Shown here: positions 34,301-44,600 of the stretch, one piece after another
Position numbering within the stretch: the stretch's first letter is position 1
Layout: each line of letters opens with the position of its first letter
Origin: Bacteroidota bacterium
GTDB taxonomy: Bacteria > Bacteroidota > Bacteroidia > 2-12-FULL-35-15
Length of the DNA stretch: 64,000 nt
Reading direction: 5' to 3'
Assembly (NCBI GenBank): GCA_005772895.1
Contig: SXIH01000062.1
Coordinates: forward strand, 62,001-126,000
Notes under the pieces: generated by a model
What the model was told of the DNA's origin: nothing
Databases searched by the model: none
What the model saw: the letters and a program-made list of their open reading frames with translations, nothing else
Program-made: the position numbers and the translations under genes

Positions 34301-35727
34301 TGGTATTTAGCAGTAGTTTATTTCTTCTTTATTTTTTTCCGCTATTCTTAATATTTTATTATGTGGCTGATGTTAAGTATAAAAATAATATTGTTTTATT
34401 AGCAAGTATTTTATTTTTCAGCTGGGGCGCACCATTGTTTGTTTTTGTTGTTTTAGGTTCTATTCTACTTGATTTTTTTATTGTTCAAAAAATTTATACT
34501 TCCGAAGGCAAACAACGAAAACGATATCTGCTTCTTTCTGTTGTTTTAAACTTAGGTTTACTCGCCTACTTTAAATACAGCAACTTTTTTGTAGAAAACG
34601 TTAATCAGTTGGTTTCAAACTGGGGCGCACACGGAATTGTGGGCTGGACTAAAATTGTGCTTCCGATAGGAATTTCCTTTTTCACTTTTAAAAAACTTAG
34701 TTATTGTATTGATGTGTATAGAAATACGCACAAGCCCTTTACAAAAATCACCGACTATGGTTTGTTCATTTTATTGTTCCCTGAATTAATTGCCGGACCG
34801 ATTGTCCGTTTTAATGAAATTGCAGATCAAATTGTTGACAGAAAAAACCAAGAAACAATTGATAATAAATTATTGGGGCTTTTCCGGTTTGTGATTGGTC
34901 TTTCTAAAAAAGTATTAATTGCAAACGTACTAGGAGCTGAAGCAGACAAAATCTTTGCTTTGGATGCAAATACGCTTAACACTCCAATCGCCTGGATTGG
35001 AATTCTTGCATACACTTTCCAAATCTATTTTGATTTTTCCGGTTATTCCGACATGGCCATTGGTATTGCAAGAATGATTGGGTTTAAGTTTCCTGAAAAT
35101 TTTGACAACCCATACATTTCTCAAAGCATAACCGAATTTTGGAGAAGATGGCACATTACCTTAGGAAGATTTATGCGTGATTATTTATACATTCCGCTTG
35201 GAGGGAACAAAGTAAAATCAAAATCAAGATTATATTTTAATTTAGGTTTGGTGTTTTTTCTTTCAGGTTTATGGCATGGTGCATCCTGGAATTTTATTGT
35301 CTGGGGCTGTTTTCACGGCTTGTTATTAATTGCCGACAGGATATTTCTACTTTCTGTTTATGAAAAAATTGGCCGCATTACAAGCACGATAATTACCTTT
35401 TTAATTGTAGTGGTTGGCTGGGTGTTCTTTAAAACAGAAACACTTACACATGCAACAGCATTTATCAAAAAAATGTTCTCTTTTGACTTTTCAAACTATT
35501 ATATGTATTTCGAAATGAATTTTTGGACAATGTTGGTTCTGGCAATTCTATTTTCTTTTTCCGGTGGTTTTACAAGAGTCATCAAAATGCAGGAAAATGT
35601 TTTGTTCTCAGTATACAGCTTAAGAAGACTATTAATAACAAGCGTTATTTGTGTTGTGCTTTTTATTCTTTGTGAAGCTGCAATAACGTCATCCGGGTTT
35701 AATCCTTTTATTTATTATAGGTTTTAA
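34300..35727 (+). CDS. MBOAT family O-acyltransferase (AlgI/DltB-like)
   Basis: The 475-residue polytopic protein has the full MBOAT signature: FDFSGYSDMAIGIARMIGF, NPYISQSITEFWRRWHITL, YLYIPLGGNK and LSGLWHGASWNF with the key His326. Such proteins move an acyl (usually acetyl) group across the inner membrane for modification of alginate, teichoic acid or other polymers. The ATG at 34300 overlaps the stop of the upstream AlgX-like gene (TAATG). The frame is open upstream to 34267, but that part lies in the previous gene. Together the three genes form an envelope-glycan acylation cassette. Confidence 0.9.
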   Translation: MVFSSSLFLLYFFPLFLIFYYVADVKYKNNIVLLASILFFSWGAPLFVFVVLGSILLDFFIVQKIYTSEGKQRKRYLLLSVVLNLGLLAYFKYSNFFVENVNQLVSNWGAHGIVGWTKIVLPIGISFFTFKKLSYCIDVYRNTHKPFTKITDYGLFILLFPELIAGPIVRFNEIADQIVDRKNQETIDNKLLGLFRFVIGLSKKVLIANVLGAEADKIFALDANTLNTPIAWIGILAYTFQIYFDFSGYSDMAIGIARMIGFKFPENFDNPYISQSITEFWRRWHITLGRFMRDYLYIPLGGNKVKSKSRLYFNLGLVFFLSGLWHGASWNFIVWGCFHGLLLIADRIFLLSVYEKIGRITSTIITFLIVVVGWVFFKTETLTHATAFIKKMFSFDFSNYYMYFEMNFWTMLVLAILFSFSGGFTRVIKMQENVLFSVYSLRRLLITSVICVVLFILCEAAITSSGFNPFIYYRF

Positions 35728-35872
35728 AATTAAACTGTTTTTTCAAATTGTTTAACAACCTCTTTCCACGCTTCTTCTATCTAGATGGGCTAAAAATAGT
35801 GCAACTTTAGGATTTGTCGATTTATTCTTCTATATTTATTTAATATACTCTATTTAACTTAAACTTCTTAAC

Positions 35873-38359
35873 ATGAAAACTCCTACTCCAAAGGATTTTC
35901 CGTTTGTTGGTGACAACTTTTGTTCATTTAACAAACTGAAAATTATTTTACTTATTATCATTGCGCCTGTATTAGCGTTTGCTCAGCCGAGCCCAACTCA
36001 GCAACGCATTAAAGATTTTGGCTTTTCTACAAAAAACATTAGCTCCTTTACAACGAATGTAAATGGTGCTTTTGATGTTGTTTTTGAAACAAACGAGATT
36101 TTTTATGTCAATTCCACAAATCAAATTTGTTCTTATAAGAACATTTCTGGTGTTTGGACAAATTTAGGTGTTATAAATGCTTCTGCTCCGGCAATAAGGG
36201 CCGGGGGGCAAATTCACAGAACAGGAAATAAAATTTACTACGTCTCAAATTCCAATTCAAAAATTTATAGATTAGAAAATACAACTGGCACAACTTGGCT
36301 TTCTACTTTATTGCTTACAACTCAAACACTTGTTCGAAGTGATGCGGATATTTTATATTCATATCCACATATATATTACATAGGAACAACTGGGGCAGGA
36401 GTAAACAACAATCGTGTTTGTGAAATCATTACATCAGATGGAATTAACTGGACTGGTGGAGCAGCTTTAGTTACCACTAGCTCATTGGTTCGATCCAATT
36501 CTAAAATAATTCAGCCATTAAACATATCGCTTCTTTATTATATTGGCGCTTCTACTAATGGCGTTTATGAATTGGCTTATAATATTGGACCAGGCTGGAC
36601 AGGGGGGCTGACCTTTCTATCAAGTGCGAATGTGAAAATCGGAACCAATTTAGAAACAAATGGATATGCTTTTTATTATGTAAATGGCGCCACTAATAAA
36701 GTTTCTGCATTATACTGGAGTTCTGGATGGCAAACAATAAATTTTCCTTGTATTGAAAATGTCCGAACAGATGTTGCACTCAAATATATTGACAATACTA
36801 TTTTCTATGTTGGCGCGACTTCAGGAAAAATAAATATTCTTTCACTAAATGGGGCTGGTGTATGGTCTGCTATTCCCGTTGATCCTATTGCAACAATAGT
36901 AAAAACAGGATCAAAAATATTGGCTTATGCAAATTCTATTTTTGAAGAAGGAAGCAGTTGGGCAACCTTTAATAGTGTAAATGTTTTTTATGTGGATAAT
37001 GCCGACAAACTTCGCTATTACGTTTTTGATGACTCCCCTTGCATTTCTGGCTATCATTATCATGATATGCTTTGGGATACCGAAGCGTGTAAAGTTGGTG
37101 GAGCTTTTCCAAAAGAGTGGCATTTTGGTCCCGATCCAAATATCGTTTTACCAAACTCTGTAAAATCAAACCTCCGAATCGGGCAGATTAATAAAGATAT
37201 TTATTTTATTGATCCAAGCAATATTATCAAACAGATGAATAGAAGTGTTCCTAATAACCCTATTACATTTAATACCAGTTGGGTGCTTTCTTTTTCAGAT
37301 GAATTTAACTCCCTACTGACAACACAAACAAAATGGAATACCCAGTTTCCTCATGGAAATGTACATAAGTCATTAAATAAATCGCATTATAATGATTATA
37401 ACAATCTAAGCTACAATAGTGGCATAATGAATATTGAAACCAAACAATATGGTAGTCCTGAAACATTTAATTTTTGGAGAAAGGGCTTTTTTTGGAATGA
37501 CAGTTGTCTTACAAAACAATATGATTATTCTTCGAGCTCTTTACAAACGGGTTGTTTGAATTGCAACACAGACATTAGCCCTGTCCCACAACTTGTCAAT
37601 TGTGATTCCGCACCACCCGTTGAGGAGCACACTTTTTCTCAAAAGTATGGATGGTTTGAGATGAGAACTAAGTCTCCCCGAGGCAAGGGTCTTTGGAATG
37701 CGTTTTGGTTGCTCCCAAGAGATAATCAATACACTTGGACTAACGAAATTGATGTTTTTGAAATTCCAGGGAATGGAAAATATATTGCACAAACTAATTG
37801 GACTAATTTTAATCCAGACGAAAGCAGGAATAATGAAGCAAAAATTATTGATTGTATTGGCTATCGAACATATGAAGATTTTCATACTTATGCTGTAAAA
37901 TGGACTGGTACCGATATCACTTTTTATTACGATAACAAGCAAGTTGGATACGCCTTGACTTCTTATGTTCCAACCGCTAGCGAAATGTATATGATTATAA
38001 ACAACTATGTTAACGAGGAAAACGGAAGCGATATGATGATGGAATCAGAAGTACTAAATTTTCCTAATTATTGGGGAATTGATTATGTTAGAGCTTACAC
38101 ACCATTTTCACTACCAAAGTCTTTTGATGCACAAGAACAAAAAAAATCTATAAATATATATCCTAATCCTGCCCTAGATCAAATAACAATAGATGACGAT
38201 GCTTTTTCTAAAGCAGAAATTTTTAATGTTCAGGGGGCTAAAATTAGTGAGAGCGTTTCCAAAGCAATTGATGTTAAATCTTTTTCCAAAGGTGTTTATT
38301 TTATAAAAATAACAAATCTAGACGGGAAAGTGCACAATTCTAAATTTATAAAAGAATAA
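35873..38359 (+). CDS. Secreted multidomain GH16 glycoside hydrolase with T9SS type A tail
   Basis: The 828-residue product has a signal peptide preceded by an unusual 20-residue N-region (core IILLIIIAPVLAFA). Residues 50-460 contain about five propeller or lectin-like repeats (NEIFYVNSTNQICSYKN, GNKIYYVSNSNSKIYRL, YAFYYVNGATNKVSALY). A GH16 domain follows at about 472-750, with SFSDEFNS, GWFEMRTKSPRGKGLWNAFWLL and the catalytic pattern NEIDVFE (Glu625, Asp627, Glu630), the bulged form of the motif. The last 75 residues form a Por sorting domain (INIYPNPALDQITI). Likely an exported glucanase or galactanase; substrate unknown. Its propeller may bind glycans. It lies between the acylation cassette and the glycosyltransferases. 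Confidence 0.82.
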   Translation: MKTPTPKDFPFVGDNFCSFNKLKIILLIIIAPVLAFAQPSPTQQRIKDFGFSTKNISSFTTNVNGAFDVVFETNEIFYVNSTNQICSYKNISGVWTNLGVINASAPAIRAGGQIHRTGNKIYYVSNSNSKIYRLENTTGTTWLSTLLLTTQTLVRSDADILYSYPHIYYIGTTGAGVNNNRVCEIITSDGINWTGGAALVTTSSLVRSNSKIIQPLNISLLYYIGASTNGVYELAYNIGPGWTGGLTFLSSANVKIGTNLETNGYAFYYVNGATNKVSALYWSSGWQTINFPCIENVRTDVALKYIDNTIFYVGATSGKINILSLNGAGVWSAIPVDPIATIVKTGSKILAYANSIFEEGSSWATFNSVNVFYVDNADKLRYYVFDDSPCISGYHYHDMLWDTEACKVGGAFPKEWHFGPDPNIVLPNSVKSNLRIGQINKDIYFIDPSNIIKQMNRSVPNNPITFNTSWVLSFSDEFNSLLTTQTKWNTQFPHGNVHKSLNKSHYNDYNNLSYNSGIMNIETKQYGSPETFNFWRKGFFWNDSCLTKQYDYSSSSLQTGCLNCNTDISPVPQLVNCDSAPPVEEHTFSQKYGWFEMRTKSPRGKGLWNAFWLLPRDNQYTWTNEIDVFEIPGNGKYIAQTNWTNFNPDESRNNEAKIIDCIGYRTYEDFHTYAVKWTGTDITFYYDNKQVGYALTSYVPTASEMYMIINNYVNEENGSDMMMESEVLNFPNYWGIDYVRAYTPFSLPKSFDAQEQKKSINIYPNPALDQITIDDDAFSKAEIFNVQGAKISESVSKAIDVKSFSKGVYFIKITNLDGKVHNSKFIKE

Positions 38360-38381
38360 AAATTATCCGACAGAAAAAAAG

Positions 38382-38389
38382 TATATTTG
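38382..38389 (+). promoter_or_regulatory. -7 box of the GT-C gene
   Basis: TATATTTG matches TAnnTTTG and ends 12 bases before the ATG at 38402. The leader would be very short. Confidence 0.35.
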
Positions 38390-38401
38390 TTCTGTTGTTT
38401 T

Positions 38402-40090
38402 ATGAAAAAAGAAAAAGTTTTTGTATTCCTCCTTTTTGTAGCGTTTATTGTGCTCTGTTGTTATCCTGTTTTTATTAATCTTGGCGATTTAAGTGCAAGA
38501 AAATGGGACGAATCGCGCAACGGCATTAACGCGATGGAAATGCTATATAATCACACTTTTTTTGTTACAACATTCGACAATATTCCGGATATGTGGAATA
38601 CCAAACCCCCTCTTTTTATTTGGATGACTGCCTTGTCAATGAAGCTATTTGGAACAACAATGTTTGCGCTTCGTCTTCCTTCTGCTTTATCTTGTATTGC
38701 AATCGCTATTTATAGTTTTTGGTTTTTCAAAAATCGTTTTCAATCTGTTGTCGCAGCTTTTACTTCCGGTTTGGTATTAGCAACATCTATTGGTTTTATC
38801 GACTACCATGTTGCACGCAATGGCGATTTTGATGCTATGTTGTCGATGTGGATTTTTTTTTATTCAACACAGTTTTTTCTGTATTTCGAATTTAAAAAAC
38901 AAAAGAATTTAATTTGGGCTTCTTTTTTTCTGGCGCTGGCAATTCTTACAAAGGGTGTAGCCGGCTGTTTAGTACTTCCCGGAGTATTTGTTTTTATGTT
39001 TACTAAGAGGGAGTATTTGTCTTTATTTAAGACAAAATCTTTTTATATAATTCCTGCACTGGGAGTTTTGCTTGGTGTTTCTTATTATTTTATCCGCGAA
39101 CAATTTAATCCCGGGTATATTAATGCTGTTCTTGAAAATGAAATTACCGGGCGATACGCAGAAACAAACGAAGGTCATACAGGTGGTGTTTTCTATTATT
39201 TTGATTTGTTAAAAGGTGCACATTACAAATTTTGGATTTATTGTTTGCCCCTCTCTTTGATTTTTGTTTTTGTGCGTGCAGAAAAGCAACTAAAACGTTT
39301 GTGTTTCTTTCTATTTATTCAGATTCTTTTCTACTGGATTGTAATAACTATTTCTCACACAAAATTGCCTTGGTATGATGCTCCTTTCTTTGCTTTCTTT
39401 GCGGGAATTATTGCACTTGGACTAAATCAATTATATGTAGAAATTAACAACACATCTTTCATTAAAAGCACTATTGTAAAACCTTTCTTATTTGTTTTTA
39501 TATGTTTTTCAATTTTCATTGTCCCAACCAAAAATATTTTTGCCACGTCAATTATTGGCGAAAAAGAAACCTATTACCCGGAACATTTTTATGGGGATTT
39601 TACTGCGAGCGTTTATAGCCTTTTCCCGGCACAAAAAAAACTTACAATTGTTTCGGAGGATTATAACCCTCATCTTCTTTTTTATGTCCACATTTTAAAA
39701 CACCAAGGGAAAGAAGTGAATGTTGTTCCTCCAGCAAATAAATTTGTTGAAAACGACACCTTTTTAGTTTGTGAGCCAATCATGTACCCTAAAGCTGATA
39801 GTACATTTGCATATGATACGCTTTATCAGGAAGATAAAATTAAATTTTTTATCCGTATTATTTCAAAAGCTGAGTTTTTTCAAAAAAAAGCAGAACGATT
39901 ATTTCAGTCTAAGATCTTAGAAATAAAAGGAAACTCCGAATGGAGCTCTTCCATTAAAAAGAAAGCAGAAGAAAAAAATATGTCTTATGAAAAGCAAGTA
40001 ATGCTGGATGCGCTCTGGACTTTGAAAGAGGCTAAAATGATTTCTGAAGAAGAAAATAATTTTCTTATTTTAAAATTTAAATTATTTTAA
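38402..40090 (+). CDS. GT-C (PMT/ArnT-like) membrane glycosyltransferase with helical tail
   Basis: From the ATG at 38402 the 562-residue protein has a GT39-like layout. A first membrane helix is followed by a periplasmic loop with WDESRNGINAMEML (Asp36, Glu37), then NTKPPLFIWMTALSMKLFG, a run of membrane helices to about residue 380, and a soluble C-terminal part. Such enzymes move a sugar from a polyprenyl-phosphate donor to an acceptor on the outer face of the inner membrane. The last 60 residues are the helical tail (KGNSEWSSSIKKKAEEKNM, Glu513-Trp514, then DALW) shared with the AlgX-like protein and the next gene. It ends overlapping the convergent gene by nine bases. Confidence 0.8.
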   Translation: MKKEKVFVFLLFVAFIVLCCYPVFINLGDLSARKWDESRNGINAMEMLYNHTFFVTTFDNIPDMWNTKPPLFIWMTALSMKLFGTTMFALRLPSALSCIAIAIYSFWFFKNRFQSVVAAFTSGLVLATSIGFIDYHVARNGDFDAMLSMWIFFYSTQFFLYFEFKKQKNLIWASFFLALAILTKGVAGCLVLPGVFVFMFTKREYLSLFKTKSFYIIPALGVLLGVSYYFIREQFNPGYINAVLENEITGRYAETNEGHTGGVFYYFDLLKGAHYKFWIYCLPLSLIFVFVRAEKQLKRLCFFLFIQILFYWIVITISHTKLPWYDAPFFAFFAGIIALGLNQLYVEINNTSFIKSTIVKPFLFVFICFSIFIVPTKNIFATSIIGEKETYYPEHFYGDFTASVYSLFPAQKKLTIVSEDYNPHLLFYVHILKHQGKEVNVVPPANKFVENDTFLVCEPIMYPKADSTFAYDTLYQEDKIKFFIRIISKAEFFQKKAERLFQSKILEIKGNSEWSSSIKKKAEEKNMSYEKQVMLDALWTLKEAKMISEEENNFLILKFKLF

Positions 40091-41995
40091 TTTCTCTAAT
40101 TCCATTCGTTTTTTTATTTCTCCATCCGCTATTTTTTTTGCTTCGTAAATAATCGCTGAATCCAATGTAATACCTGATTTATTTGCCTTTTCTGTCATCA
40201 ACTTGCGCCATTCGGGAGTTATTTTCATTTCTTTAATGCTCTTTTCAATTATTTCCTCGCGTGTTCCTGTAATAATTGTAGGGATAGATAACACAAAAGC
40301 AGCATCTCGCCTAAGCATTTCGTCTTCTTCTATTCCTTTTTGTTTTGCTTTTAATTTAATTTTTTGATACCAATCTGGTATTGTTTTTATTAACTTCATT
40401 TGAAACAAAACTCTTCTTTCGTTATCAATTGCTTTGAGCTTTTCTGGTGAAAAGTCGCTTTTAAACTCTCTGTCAACATTTATGTATGCCCAATTATTTT
40501 CAAAAGAAATATTTTCCAAGGCTTTATAAATTTGTTTCTTTGGAATCCCAAAATTAACCAGATTATACATGCTGTTTTTGTGTACTAAAAATTTGGTTAT
40601 TTGTCCGGTTGTTTTCATAAAATAGGCTGGCGATTGGGTTGTGTCAAGGGCTACTATGTTTCCATATCTTGTTAAAAAAATGGATGGGTCGGGATTATAT
40701 AGTTGTGGTTCTTTTGTTAATATCCAATTTGCTATCGGCTTAGGGTCCATGGCTGACCAATCGTGTTTTGTTATTGATTCATGATAATATACCGTTGCTA
40801 TTTGGCTAGCCAGTGAAATTCCAATAAAAGCCATCTTCACTTTTTTGTTTTTAATTCTGACTATGAATAAAAAACAATGAACCAAAATTATTCCTCCGAT
40901 ATAGGTAACGTAACGGCTAACCACCGCTTGTCCGGAATTCCAATTGTCAATCCCTGCAGCCAAAATAACAGCTCCAATTAATGCCGATGGAATCAAAAGT
41001 TCCCATTTGTTTTCTTGTTTTTTGAATAAAATTACTTTTTGAATAATAAATCCTAAATACAAAAACAAGACGAATGGAAGCGCAAGTATTACTCCCTGAT
41101 TAAGATCAAAGAAGAACCCTAACACTCTGGTAAATGTTACCAGCCTTGTTTGCATTGAACCAACATGTGTTATAAGACTAGGAACTCCAAAGTTATAATA
41201 ATAAAAAATGGAAGGAAGCAAAACCCACACAGAGGATGCGCCAATTAAAAAAATATTTTTAATTGTAATTCTGTTTATAAACAATGTTATTATACAAAGG
41301 GCTGCAACCAAAATTGCAAGTGGTTGATTTTGTAATGACGCAATAGAAACAAGTAGAATTCCCCAATAATATTTCTTGCCAACAAAAATCCAAAGCCCAA
41401 GAGTAGCAAGGCATGCTGTAAAAATTTCCGGATGCTGCCACAGCAAGTACCAATAATTTGTAGAATAAAAAAACAGCAAAACAAAAACAGATGTTTCTTG
41501 CTCCCCTAAATAAGAATACTTGAAGAACAAAAGACATGTTATCAGAATAAGTAAAACATTGGTATACGGATGAATGAGATAAGGATTAAAATTAACCCAC
41601 TCACACACAAATCTCATTGGAACATTTATAAAGGAATAAATAAAAAAATGACAGCTATAAATCTCTGAATTTTTGTCTGCAAAAAAACCGCTAAATGATT
41701 CAAATGTTTCTACGTCTTTTTTGGCTAAATACTGCCCTGCCTGGTCATAAAACATGCCTGCAGGATTTGTTTCCCATTTTTCTGTTTTAGAATAAAGTGC
41801 TTTGAAAGTTAGGTAATCTGAAAATCTTATATCAGGAGCGCCATGGTTATAAATTGCTTCTGTCATTAGCATATATTCCAAAGCATCTCCAACAGGAAAA
41901 ACCTCTTTTTCTTTTGAAATTCGCAAAAGAGATAAAATAAATATCAAAATCAACACAATGATTTTAATATTTGGCAGGAAAAAATTTTTTATCAT
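40082..41995 (-). CDS. GT-C-type polytopic membrane protein with two helical tail modules
   Basis: The 637-residue product begins with a membrane helix and an acidic loop (VGDALEYMLMTEAI, Asp37, Glu40) as in GT-C glycosyltransferases. Several membrane segments follow to about residue 400. The soluble C-terminus holds two copies of the helical module: PDWYQKIKLKAKQKGI (Trp542) and PEWRKLMTEKANKSGI (Trp596). It is the last gene of a four-gene minus-strand unit with the GT2 enzyme, whose stop is immediately next to its start. I take it as a sugar transferase, but no specific family motif is visible. Confidence 0.7.
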   Translation of the reverse strand: MIKNFFLPNIKIIVLILIFILSLLRISKEKEVFPVGDALEYMLMTEAIYNHGAPDIRFSDYLTFKALYSKTEKWETNPAGMFYDQAGQYLAKKDVETFESFSGFFADKNSEIYSCHFFIYSFINVPMRFVCEWVNFNPYLIHPYTNVLLILITCLLFFKYSYLGEQETSVFVLLFFYSTNYWYLLWQHPEIFTACLATLGLWIFVGKKYYWGILLVSIASLQNQPLAILVAALCIITLFINRITIKNIFLIGASSVWVLLPSIFYYYNFGVPSLITHVGSMQTRLVTFTRVLGFFFDLNQGVILALPFVLFLYLGFIIQKVILFKKQENKWELLIPSALIGAVILAAGIDNWNSGQAVVSRYVTYIGGIILVHCFLFIVRIKNKKVKMAFIGISLASQIATVYYHESITKHDWSAMDPKPIANWILTKEPQLYNPDPSIFLTRYGNIVALDTTQSPAYFMKTTGQITKFLVHKNSMYNLVNFGIPKKQIYKALENISFENNWAYINVDREFKSDFSPEKLKAIDNERRVLFQMKLIKTIPDWYQKIKLKAKQKGIEEDEMLRRDAAFVLSIPTIITGTREEIIEKSIKEMKITPEWRKLMTEKANKSGITLDSAIIYEAKKIADGEIKKRMELEKLK

Positions 41996-42715
41996 TTAGG
42001 AAAACACGTTGTATTTAAAAATACACCACATAGCACGAAATCCATCTTTCCACCCAATCTTCTTTCCTTCTTCATAGGTGCGCCCGTAATAGGAAATCCC
42101 CACTTCGTAAATTCTGATTTTGTGTACACGGGAAATTTTTGCAGTTACTTCTGGCTCAAATCCAAAGCGTTTTTCTTTGAGTTTTATGTTTTGAATAATG
42201 TCTGTCCGGAATAGTTTATAACATGTTTCCATGTCCGACAAATTCAAATTTGTGAACATGTTTGATAAAGAGGTAAGGAATTTATTCCCAATCGTATGCC
42301 AGTAAAATAAAATACGGTGAGGCCTTCCACCGACAAAGCGGGAGCCGTATACAACATCTGCAAAACCATTAACAATTGGCTTTAAAAGAATGTTATATTC
42401 TTCCGGATCATACTCTAAGTCAGCGTCCTGAATGATTAAACACTCTCCTGTAGCTAAAGAAATCCCCTTATGCAATGCCGCTCCTTTTCCTTGGTTGTAT
42501 TCCTGATTGAATAAACGAATATTGTGTTCGCTATGTTCCAAAATATATTTTTCTATTGTTTCTTTTGTGGCATCTTTTGAACAATCGTTAACAATAATGA
42601 TTTCCTTTTGAATATCATTCATTAGCTTTACTGCAATCACCTTATTTAATATCAAGTGAATGGTTGCCGCTTCGTTATAAGCGGGTATTACTATGGATAA
42701 TTTTTTGATTTGCAT
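41996..42715 (-). CDS. Glycosyltransferase family 2, polyprenyl-phosphate sugar synthase-like
   Basis: The 239-residue cytosolic GT-A fold has [45 protein letters not shown] and the metal-binding [12 protein letters not shown], then [10 protein letters not shown]. This layout is that of dolichyl/polyprenyl-phosphate mannose or glucose synthases, which make the lipid-linked sugar used by GT-C enzymes. It has no C-terminal membrane helix. It lies between GT-C-type genes in one operon (gap of 10 bases upstream, none downstream), which supports this role. Confidence 0.85.
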   Translation of the reverse strand: MQIKKLSIVIPAYNEAATIHLILNKVIAVKLMNDIQKEIIIVNDCSKDATKETIEKYILEHSEHNIRLFNQEYNQGKGAALHKGISLATGECLIIQDADLEYDPEEYNILLKPIVNGFADVVYGSRFVGGRPHRILFYWHTIGNKFLTSLSNMFTNLNLSDMETCYKLFRTDIIQNIKLKEKRFGFEPEVTAKISRVHKIRIYEVGISYYGRTYEEGKKIGWKDGFRAMWCIFKYNVFS

Positions 42716-42725
42716 TTTCTTAATA

Positions 42726-44600
42726 CTATGGTTTACTCAACCACTTAAATTCCATTTTTTTAACCAATAATTTATGTTTGTTCTGATTCCAAATATAGCA
42801 TTTTAACTCGTCTCCCGCCAAAGCTTCTTCGGGAATTAAACTTGTATAACTTACGTCCACCCATTCGTCTGCATTTTTTATATAATCTTGTATATAAGCT
42901 CTTTTCCATTTATAAGCTCCGTTTTTGTTTTCCAGAGAAATAATAATGCCCAAGTCGCATTGCTTAATGTCTGGCGCTAAAACCTGTGCTTTAAAAACAA
43001 CTTGTGCTATTTTTCCGGGGGTTATACTATCATTAATTATATAACTAAACCCTTGTGCATATTCAACTTTTTCATCAATTGTATAAACCCCGCTTGCTGT
43101 TTTTGTAAAATCGTGCTCTTGTAAAATACAAACTTTTGTAAGATTTGGCAGATCTTTTGGTTTTCCAAAAATGTTTCCTGTGATTGGATATCTTTTAAAT
43201 ACAATCATAGAGTCGGTATTAATGGAAGTAAACTCTTTCGGTTCTAAATATAAATAATCAAATAAAAAATTTGCGGTCGCATTCCTTTCAACTGTATTTA
43301 TCCAATATAAATTATCTACTGCACGGTAATAGTTAATGCTTTGGTCAAACGAAAGCGGAATACAAATATCCACATTCATCTTTTCTTTTGGAATTTCTAC
43401 TACTTTTTTTAAGTCGGTTAACATTTGTTTTACATCAGCATTTGATTTCCACTCAAAAACGTAGTGTAAATTAAATGCCCAAACAAAATGAAAAACAACA
43501 AATGCGCTTGCTATCAAAGCAAAAAATCCAGCCTTTTTATTTTGTTTAGCTAATTCATTTATTAAAAATACCAGTGTGAGGTTAAATAAAACAACAAAGA
43601 ACATTGCCGTTCTGTCAATCAATAATAGTGTGCCTAAAAAATAATGTTGCACTAGCGTTGACAATGCACACAAAAATATTAAGGAGATTAACGCCCCCAG
43701 AAACAGAGAAGAATGCGTTGTTCTTTTTTTGAAAACTTTATAGGCTACAAAAACAGATGAAGCAATTAAAACAACAAACAAAAATCCTTTTGCCGCCTGT
43801 TCAAAAATGTGAGGATAAGGAAGTTCATAAAAACATCTTTCTGTTATTGTGCAAATGGTATCTGTCCAAAAACCATTGTTCCCGCCATAAAACAAGGCGC
43901 CAGCTTCTTTTAATTTAAGTGCATTAGGGATAAAAAACCAAAGGGATAAAAAAACAATGGCTATGGAAATAATTATTGTTGTCAAATGTTTTCGGGAATC
44001 TTCCTTGGCGTTTTTTATATAACTATAACCTGCTATCAGCAAAACAATTCCGAACGCCACGATAAAATAATTCAAAAGAACAAAATTTGCCAATGTTGCA
44101 AGTGCACCAAACAGACAACAATAAATAGCGTCTTTTGACTTAAACTCATTCACAAAATAAGCATACAAAAAGTAAATGCTGGTCATCATTAAGCCTAATG
44201 AAGGCCCATAACCACGAGATAATGAAAAGAAGTCTAAAATGTAAGGATTAAGGTTTATTATTAAAAAAGATGCAAGAACCAACCATTTGTTGTCAAAATT
44301 TTTAATCAACTTATACGAGAAAAAAAGAAACAAAAGGTGGGCGATTAAAGATGGCAATCGTAAAACCAACTCGCTAACTCCAAACCATTTTACAAAATAA
44401 ATATTCAACCAGGTATTTAAAAAATGGTTGTTAGCATCCATCATTTCATATTTCTCAGGAATAAAAATTTCATGTCTAACAAACTGTAAGTAAGAAAACG
44501 CTTCGTCCCAGGTAATTGACAACACGGCTGCTCTATATGTTGTATAGGCAAAAAGGAATGTTGCGATTCCAAAAATAAATTTATTTATGTGCCTTGTCAT
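42726..44600 (-). CDS. GT-C-type membrane protein with C-terminal WN-K module
   Basis: The 624-residue product starts with [19 protein letters not shown] and a [13 protein letters not shown] loop (Asp32, Glu33), the GT-C acidic motif. Membrane helices follow to about residue 380. The last 115 residues form a soluble beta-rich module ending [18 protein letters not shown] (Trp604), similar to the modules of the protein at 27209 and of the GT-C protein at 56253. Its ATG overlaps the stop of the upstream gene by four bases. Probably a sugar transferase facing the periplasm. Confidence 0.72.
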   Translation of the reverse strand: MTRHINKFIFGIATFLFAYTTYRAAVLSITWDEAFSYLQFVRHEIFIPEKYEMMDANNHFLNTWLNIYFVKWFGVSELVLRLPSLIAHLLFLFFSYKLIKNFDNKWLVLASFLIINLNPYILDFFSLSRGYGPSLGLMMTSIYFLYAYFVNEFKSKDAIYCCLFGALATLANFVLLNYFIVAFGIVLLIAGYSYIKNAKEDSRKHLTTIIISIAIVFLSLWFFIPNALKLKEAGALFYGGNNGFWTDTICTITERCFYELPYPHIFEQAAKGFLFVVLIASSVFVAYKVFKKRTTHSSLFLGALISLIFLCALSTLVQHYFLGTLLLIDRTAMFFVVLFNLTLVFLINELAKQNKKAGFFALIASAFVVFHFVWAFNLHYVFEWKSNADVKQMLTDLKKVVEIPKEKMNVDICIPLSFDQSINYYRAVDNLYWINTVERNATANFLFDYLYLEPKEFTSINTDSMIVFKRYPITGNIFGKPKDLPNLTKVCILQEHDFTKTASGVYTIDEKVEYAQGFSYIINDSITPGKIAQVVFKAQVLAPDIKQCDLGIIISLENKNGAYKWKRAYIQDYIKNADEWVDVSYTSLIPEEALAGDELKCYIWNQNKHKLLVKKMEFKWLSKP

